From Rahnella inusitata (lineage in GTDB: Bacteria; Pseudomonadota; Gammaproteobacteria; Enterobacterales; Enterobacteriaceae), in the NCBI RefSeq assembly GCF_003263515.1, contig NZ_JYDE01000023.1, positions 26,238 to 90,237 of the forward strand: 64,000 nucleotides of DNA, written 5' to 3'. Positions 59,260 to 64,000 of this stretch are shown piece by piece. The translations under genes were made by a program, and so were the position numbers. Within the stretch, counting starts at the first letter, position 1, and every line of letters starts with the position of its first letter. Below the pieces are notes generated by a model that had not been told where the DNA came from, made no database searches, and saw nothing but the letters and a program-made list of their open reading frames with translations.

Positions 59260-60837
59260 TTACTCTTTGGTAATCGAATCAAGATACAGCTGGCTACCTG
59301 CCACGTTCTGGCTTGCGCCCTTCACGTTATCCCGAATCGCCACCAGCAATTTACTCTGAAGCGCCACTACAAACGGTGAACTGCGTTGCAACTCGCGCTG
59401 TAAGTCTGCATAGAGTGCTTTTCGTTTGGTGGGGTCGGACTCAGCCGCTGCCGCACGCGTTTGTTTGCTTATCTCCGGGATTACCCACTGAATGCGCTGC
59501 GCCAGGGTTTTCGGCCCGTTTGGCACGTTATACGCAAAGGTGCTGGCGTTGGTATTAGGATCAAGATAATCCGCGCCCCAGTAGGTGAAGATCGACTGGA
59601 ATTTATGTGCGCGCATACGGGTCAGTACGTCGCTTTCCACCAGCGGGTGCACCACTAAGTTAATATCTGCTTTCGCAAAGCTGGCCTGTAGCGCCTGCGC
59701 AATATCGGAGTACGGTGGCTGATTGATAACAATCAAATCGATCTTTGTACCCGGCGCGATACCGCCTTTACTGAGGATTTCCTTCGCTTTATTCACGTCA
59801 TATTTGAATGGCTGATCGTCAATCGCCCCCGCCAGACCGTCAGGCAGGAACGTCTGATGAATGCCGTATTGCCCTTTCAGCAGTTCGGTCGAAATCCCCT
59901 GATAATCCACCAGCCAGCGCGCCGCTTCCCACAGTGCAGGATTCGCCAGCGCAGGTTGCGTCGTGTCGCCGACGTTAAACGCCAGATAGAACACCTTGGC
60001 CGCCGGGAACTGGGCAACGTGTACACCCTTCTCTTTTTGCAGCGAGCTGAACTGATCGGCACCTAAATCGTAGGCCACATCTGCATCGCCATTAAGCACC
60101 AGCAGACGCCGCGTGGAGGGGTCGCCGACGTTTTTAAACAGCACGTTTTCCAGCTTCGCCAGCGGTTTAGCATTCGGATTACGTTTGAAAATCAGCGCTT
60201 CATGCGGCACGTAGTTACGCACTTCAAACGCGCCGCTGCCCGCCGAACGGGAACGCAGCCAGCTGTTGCCGAAATCATCCTGCTCGGCATGCTCTTTGAG
60301 CAGCTTGCTGTCGACAATGCCCGCTACCGGCGCAGACAAAATGCTCAGTACCAGACCGCTGCCGATGTCCGCTGGCCAGTTGAGCTGCACTTTATCGTCG
60401 CTTAGTTTTTTCAAATTGCCGTCGACGTTTTCCGGCGTCCAGCCCAGTTCACCGAGAATAAACGACGGGCTTTTATTGAGTTTCACCACGCGGGTAAACG
60501 AATAAATCACATCGTCGGCGGTAACCGGATTGCCGCTGGCAAATTTCTGTCCGCTTTTTAAAGTGAAGATCAGGCTATGCCCGTCCGGCCCCGGTTGCCA
60601 GCTGGCAGCGGCATCAGGATCGAGCTGGTCAGGATGCTGACGATTCGATTGCACCAGTTGCTGATAAAGGTTCACCAGATTTCCGGAACTGACGGTTTCA
60701 AAACTTTCCGCCGGATCCAGGCTGATAATCCCTTCAAGCGAACCGGCCACCACCAGCGTGTCCGGCGGCGTCGCCGCATCCACACGGGTTACCGCCATCA
60801 TGAGCAGAAATAACAGGGAAGGAACACGTACTTTCAT
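59260..60837 (-). CDS. ABC transporter substrate-binding protein (SBP_bac_5, peptide/nickel type)
   Basis: The 525-residue periplasmic protein has a signal peptide (cleavage near VDA-A, residue 21). Family 5 features include the opening TLVVAGSLEGIISLDPAESF and GNPVTADDVIYSF, then SGAFEVRNYVPHEALIFKRNP. It is the last gene of a minus-strand operon with two permeases and two ATPases; 211 bases with a hairpin precede it. The ligand cannot be predicted: peptides, opines or metal complexes are all possible for this family. Confidence 0.88.
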   Translation of the reverse strand: MKVRVPSLLFLLMMAVTRVDAATPPDTLVVAGSLEGIISLDPAESFETVSSGNLVNLYQQLVQSNRQHPDQLDPDAAASWQPGPDGHSLIFTLKSGQKFASGNPVTADDVIYSFTRVVKLNKSPSFILGELGWTPENVDGNLKKLSDDKVQLNWPADIGSGLVLSILSAPVAGIVDSKLLKEHAEQDDFGNSWLRSRSAGSGAFEVRNYVPHEALIFKRNPNAKPLAKLENVLFKNVGDPSTRRLLVLNGDADVAYDLGADQFSSLQKEKGVHVAQFPAAKVFYLAFNVGDTTQPALANPALWEAARWLVDYQGISTELLKGQYGIHQTFLPDGLAGAIDDQPFKYDVNKAKEILSKGGIAPGTKIDLIVINQPPYSDIAQALQASFAKADINLVVHPLVESDVLTRMRAHKFQSIFTYWGADYLDPNTNASTFAYNVPNGPKTLAQRIQWVIPEISKQTRAAAAESDPTKRKALYADLQRELQRSSPFVVALQSKLLVAIRDNVKGASQNVAGSQLYLDSITKE

Positions 60838-60994
60838 TGAGGTCGATCTCCACAGGTGAAAAGACAGTTTTTCCGAGTGTAGAGGTGCAGCGGCAAGGCC
60901 AGAACAATGAAATAAAGCTTTGTATTTTAATAAATTAGATTAAGGAATAAAGGGCAGGATTTATCGCTAAAAAGGGGATGATGCGGCAATCGCG

Positions 60995-61018
60995 CCTTCC
61001 CCTCTCACGAGGGGAAGG
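60995..61018. repeat. intercistronic hairpin between ATPase and binding-protein genes
   Basis: CCTTCCCCTC (60995-61004) and GAGGGGAAGG (61009-61018) form a perfect 10-base stem with the loop TCAC, inside the operon. It may set differential expression by mRNA processing or be a short dispersed palindrome. Confidence 0.65.
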
Positions 61019-61048
61019 CCGGGATGGGGGAGGAGAAAACAGAGCGGT

Positions 61049-61726
61049 TTAGCTCAACACATGCCCTTTCGCCATATGCACCGCACGATCGCACATGTGA
61101 TCAATCACATCCGCATCATGGCTCACCAGCAGCATGGTCAGATCGCCACCCGCTTTCAGGTCATTGAGCAGATTGAGGATTTCCGCCTGCACTGACATAT
61201 CCAGCGCAGAGGTCGGCTCATCGAGCAGCAGCAGTTTGGGCTTTAGCAGCAACGCGCGGACAATCGCCACGCGCTGACGCTGCCCGCCTGAGAGCTGATG
61301 CGGATAGCGGTTCATGAGCGCCGGATCCAACCCGACCTGCCGGAAACCTTCGGCAATTTTCTGTTCGATATCCTGCTCTTTGATGATTTTCAGCGGCTCT
61401 GCCAGCGTGCGCAGCAGCCTGTGCTTCGGGTGCAGCGACGCATACGGATCCTGAAACACCATCTGCACGTCACGGCGCAGGCTGCCGGTGAACGGTTTGC
61501 CGGGTTTGACATCGTTCCCGAGCAAATTCAGGCTGCCCTCCCACTGACCGTTAAGACCGGCCAGCACCCACAAAAGCGAAGATTTCCCACAGCCCGACGG
61601 ACCGACCAGGCCAAAGCATTCGCCCTTATTGATGGTCAAATTGACGTTATGTACCACGGTGCGGACTTCATGCCCCATCCGGTGTGACACGCTGAGCTGA
61701 TGCAGTTGCGCGATAGCTTCACTCAT
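61049..61726 (-). CDS. ABC transporter ATPase (second, OppF-like)
   Basis: This 225-residue nucleotide-binding subunit has Walker A GPSGCGKSS, signature LSGGQRQRVAIVRALL, Walker B LLLLDEPTSALD and a switch His in LLVSHD. It is shorter than OppF/DppF because the usual C-terminal extension is absent. Its start overlaps the end of the first ATPase gene by eight bases, so the two are made together. It energises the importer on the cytoplasmic face. Confidence 0.9.
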   Translation of the reverse strand: MSEAIAQLHQLSVSHRMGHEVRTVVHNVNLTINKGECFGLVGPSGCGKSSLLWVLAGLNGQWEGSLNLLGNDVKPGKPFTGSLRRDVQMVFQDPYASLHPKHRLLRTLAEPLKIIKEQDIEQKIAEGFRQVGLDPALMNRYPHQLSGGQRQRVAIVRALLLKPKLLLLDEPTSALDMSVQAEILNLLNDLKAGGDLTMLLVSHDADVIDHMCDRAVHMAKGHVLS

Positions 61727-62624
61727 GGCGAGGCTCCTTTGTCAGTGAAGCCAGAAGCTCACGATCCAGCACCGGCAGACGTTCGCCGTGGGTAAACTTA
61801 CTCGGGCGGCACGACCACAGCGTATGGGTATAGGGATGCGTGGCGTGCGCCAGCTGATCTGCCGGAAGTTCATCCAGCAGTTCACCTTTGTACATCACCA
61901 GCACGCGCTCGCAGTAATGTGCCACCTGCTGTAAATCGTGGCTGATGAGAATCAGCCCCATATTGCGTTGCTCCACCAGACGTTCGATCAGCCCGAGCAC
62001 CTGCTCGCGCATGTCGAAATCCAGCGCTGAGGTCGGTTCATCGGCTATCAGCCACTGAGGATCGTTGATAAGCGCAATCGCCAGCATTACACGCTGCCCC
62101 ATCCCGCCGGACAGCTGATGCGGATATTGCTGTTGCAAAAACGCCGGATTTGGCAAACCGACGGCATTAAGCATATCGGTCACTTTTTCCTGACGCTCTT
62201 TGCGCCCGAGGCGCGTGTGCAGGCGCAGCGGTTCTTCCACCTGCTTGCCGATTTTCTGCGTCGGGTTCAGCGCGTGTTTTGGATCCTGCATCACCATGGA
62301 GACACGATTACCGCGCAGATGGCTCCACTCGCGCTCTTTCAGGGTCGTCAGGTCGTTATCGCCCAGCGTCAGTTGCGTCGCGCGCATCTGGCAAGGGTGC
62401 GGCAGAAGCCCCATCAGGGCGCGGGCGGTCAGCGATTTACCCGAACCAGATTCCCCCACCAGCGCCACGCGTTCCTGTCCGACGTTGAGTGACAGCGACT
62501 TCACCAACTCCAGCGGGCGGTCGCCCGGCAGATAGATGGTCAGGTCTTTGGCAATCAGACGGTCGGTTTGCAGCGTTTTTTGATGGTTCTGCTGTTGATG
62601 GAGAGATTGCGTATCAGTTGCCAT
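61719..62624 (-). CDS. ABC transporter ATPase (first, OppD-like)
   Basis: The 301-residue nucleotide-binding subunit has Walker A GESGSGKSL, a signature LSGGMGQRVMLAIALI and Walker B WLIADEPTSALD. The oligopeptide-type C-terminal tail (HPYTHTLWSCRPS) is present, but there is no cysteine-rich iron-sulfur motif. ATG 62624 is preferred to the frame start at 62654, giving an 11-base overlap with the permease gene. Confidence 0.88.
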   Translation of the reverse strand: MATDTQSLHQQQNHQKTLQTDRLIAKDLTIYLPGDRPLELVKSLSLNVGQERVALVGESGSGKSLTARALMGLLPHPCQMRATQLTLGDNDLTTLKEREWSHLRGNRVSMVMQDPKHALNPTQKIGKQVEEPLRLHTRLGRKERQEKVTDMLNAVGLPNPAFLQQQYPHQLSGGMGQRVMLAIALINDPQWLIADEPTSALDFDMREQVLGLIERLVEQRNMGLILISHDLQQVAHYCERVLVMYKGELLDELPADQLAHATHPYTHTLWSCRPSKFTHGERLPVLDRELLASLTKEPRHE

Positions 62625-63492
62625 GTCGTGGATCCATTTTGTCACGCAGGCCATCGCCCAGCAGGTTGAAAGCCAGGCTGGCGAACAGAATCGCCCCGCC
62701 CGGTGCAGCGGCGACCCACCACTGATCGAAAATCACTTTACTGCCTTCTGCAACCATCGAGCCCCATTCGGCGGTCGGTGGCTGAATGCCCATGCCGAGG
62801 AAGCCCAGACCGGCAGAGGCAAGAATGATGCCGCCGAGGCTGAGCGCCGCGCGCACCACGGCGCTTGGCAGGCACAGCGGCAGAATGTGGCCGAACATCA
62901 GACGAAAACCGCCGATGCCCTGCATCCGCGCCGCCGCCAGATAGTCACTGCGGCGCAGCGCCAGCGTTTCCGCCCGCGCCTGACGCGCAAACGGCGGCCA
63001 GCTGGTGAAAGCCAGCGCCAGTGCACCGTTCATCAGGCCAGGACCGAGGATCGCGACTAACGCCAGCGCCATCACCAGACTTGGCAATGACATCACAATA
63101 TCCGTCAGGCGCATCACAATACGCTCGTACCAGCCGCCGATATACCCGGCGCTGATGCCGATCAGCATGCCGACCGGAATGGTCAGGATCAGAATCAGCG
63201 ACACCAGCAGCAGCGTTGGGCGCGCGCCATAAACCACACGGGAAAGCAGGTCGCGGCCAAAGCCGTCGGTGCCCAGCCAGTGCGCATGCGAAGGCGGCAG
63301 CAGGCGCATTTCGATGTGCTGGATATTTGGGTCAAACGGTGCCAGCCAGGGTGCCAGCAGCGCTGTCAGCACCAGAATCGCCACCAGCACCGTGCCGATG
63401 GAGAGTGCGGTAATGCGCCGCGCAGGCTTCCAGACGCGGGTCTCGTTTTCGGCCTCAACCTGCGTCGGTTGTTCAGGAATCATTTGTGTCAT
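62614..63492 (-). CDS. ABC transporter permease (second, OppC-like)
   Basis: The 292-residue inner-membrane permease has an N-terminal OppC_N helix (about 30-52) followed by the BPD_transp_1 region with five helices. The EAA-type loop reads SDYLAAARMQGIGGFRLMFGHILPLCLP. A second ATG three codons in (63483) could also be used. Ten bases separate it from the upstream permease gene. Confidence 0.88.
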   Translation of the reverse strand: MTQMIPEQPTQVEAENETRVWKPARRITALSIGTVLVAILVLTALLAPWLAPFDPNIQHIEMRLLPPSHAHWLGTDGFGRDLLSRVVYGARPTLLLVSLILILTIPVGMLIGISAGYIGGWYERIVMRLTDIVMSLPSLVMALALVAILGPGLMNGALALAFTSWPPFARQARAETLALRRSDYLAAARMQGIGGFRLMFGHILPLCLPSAVVRAALSLGGIILASAGLGFLGMGIQPPTAEWGSMVAEGSKVIFDQWWVAAAPGGAILFASLAFNLLGDGLRDKMDPRHGN

Positions 63493-63502
63493 ATGCAGGC
63501 CA

Positions 63503-64000
63503 CTAGCGGGTTCGCGGATCGAGCAAATAAGTAAGGGCGTCAGCCAGCGCGTTCAGCAGCACAAAACAGGTGCCGATCAGCAGCGTAGCGCCAAGAATTG
63601 CCGGGGTATCCGCGGCGAACAGAGCGGTGGTCAGATAGCGCCCGACGCCCGGCCAGGCAAAGACCGTTTCGGTCAGTACGGCACCTTCGAGCAAGCTGGC
63701 GTAGGAGAGCGTCAGCACGGTAATCAGTGTCCCCAGCACGTTCGGGAAGACGTGACACAGCAGCACGCGTACCCTGCCCGCGCCTTTCGACCGGGCCAGA
63801 ATCACGTACTCTTTGTTCATTTCGCCGAGCATGGAGGCGCGCAGCAAACGCGTAATTCCCGCCATTGACAGCATCGCCAGCACCGTGACCGGCAGCCACA
63901 GGTGGCTGATGGCGTTGTAAAACATCTCGCGGTCACCCGACAGCCAGGTGTCGATCAGCACAAAACCGGTGCGCGGCGTCATGGTGTACATGTACAAATC
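63503..64000 (-). CDS. ABC transporter permease (first, OppB-like), 5' end outside window
   Basis: This is the C-terminal 165 or so residues of an inner-membrane permease. The frame stays open to the right edge, so the start lies beyond base 64000. The EAA loop is visible (MNKEYVILARSKGAGRVRVLLCHVFPN), then ETVFAWPGVGRYLTTALFAADTP and the terminal DALTYLLDPRTR, all typical of DppB/OppB/NikB. It is the first gene of the importer operon seen here. Confidence 0.88.
   Translation of the reverse strand, partial: DLYMYTMTPRTGFVLIDTWLSGDREMFYNAISHLWLPVTVLAMLSMAGITRLLRASMLGEMNKEYVILARSKGAGRVRVLLCHVFPNVLGTLITVLTLSYASLLEGAVLTETVFAWPGVGRYLTTALFAADTPAILGATLLIGTCFVLLNALADALTYLLDPRTR

Noticed and set aside
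59035..59379. Overlapping frames on both strands left of the binding-protein gene
   Set aside because: They lack ribosome sites and conserved motifs and run antisense into the binding-protein gene.

Overview
The window is chromosomal DNA from a member of the Enterobacterales. Most proteins are close to their E. coli counterparts in sequence and length. Many blocks keep the E. coli gene order: xthA, nudG-ynjH-topB-ydjA-sppA-ansA-pncA, yeaC-msrB-gapA-yeaD-mipA-prkA-yeaH, dadX-dadA, and spoVR-fadR-nhaB-dsbB. These blocks are stitched together differently from E. coli and interleaved with accessory genes. That fits a Yersiniaceae-type genome such as Rahnella, Ewingella or Serratia, but the genus is inferred and not proven. 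No rRNA, tRNA, CRISPR array, complete insertion sequence or prophage was seen.

Layout. Bases 1-455 hold a structured, repeat-like noncoding segment. Bases 456-7572 are a polyuronate (probably alginate) utilisation cluster: a GntR/FadR-type regulator, a short-chain reductase, a cytoplasmic PL17-like exo-lyase and a secreted lyase on the minus strand, with a divergent sodium:solute symporter. Bases 7697-13736 carry two YgdI/YgdR lipoproteins, ttcA, a putative 2H phosphoesterase, the anaerobic small RNA FnrS with its FNR site, zntB, and a LysR/MFS efflux pair. Bases 13811-17191 carry mppA, ycjG and tpx. MppA and YcjG are both linked to murein peptide use.

Bases 17192-27834 form an AT-rich accessory island inserted between tpx and tyrR, which are convergent neighbours in E. 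coli. It holds a 1746-residue RHS-repeat protein with a peptidase-like tail, a degraded ORF, and a three-gene module. That module is an inverse autotransporter of the intimin/invasin/ZirT/SinH type followed by two secreted proteins of the SinI/ZirS/ZirU type. The three proteins share domains pairwise, and the third is split by a frameshift and ends in an intimin-like C-type-lectin fold. This is the best candidate in the window for an unusual system.

Bases 27835-58204 are core genome: the aromatic amino acid regulator TyrR, exonuclease III, NudG, YnjH, topoisomerase III (selD is missing next to it), SppA, AnsA and PncA, MsrB, GapA, YeaD, MipA, the PrkA/YeaH stress kinase pair behind a sigma-54 promoter, a YdiY-like outer membrane protein, NadE, a Bcr-type efflux protein, the D-alanine catabolic pair DadX/DadA with a CRP site, an alpha/beta hydrolase, SpoVR, FadR, NhaB and DsbB. 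Bases 58245-64000 hold a DUF998 membrane protein and a peptide/nickel-type ABC importer (two permeases, two ATPases, binding protein). Its first gene runs off the right edge.
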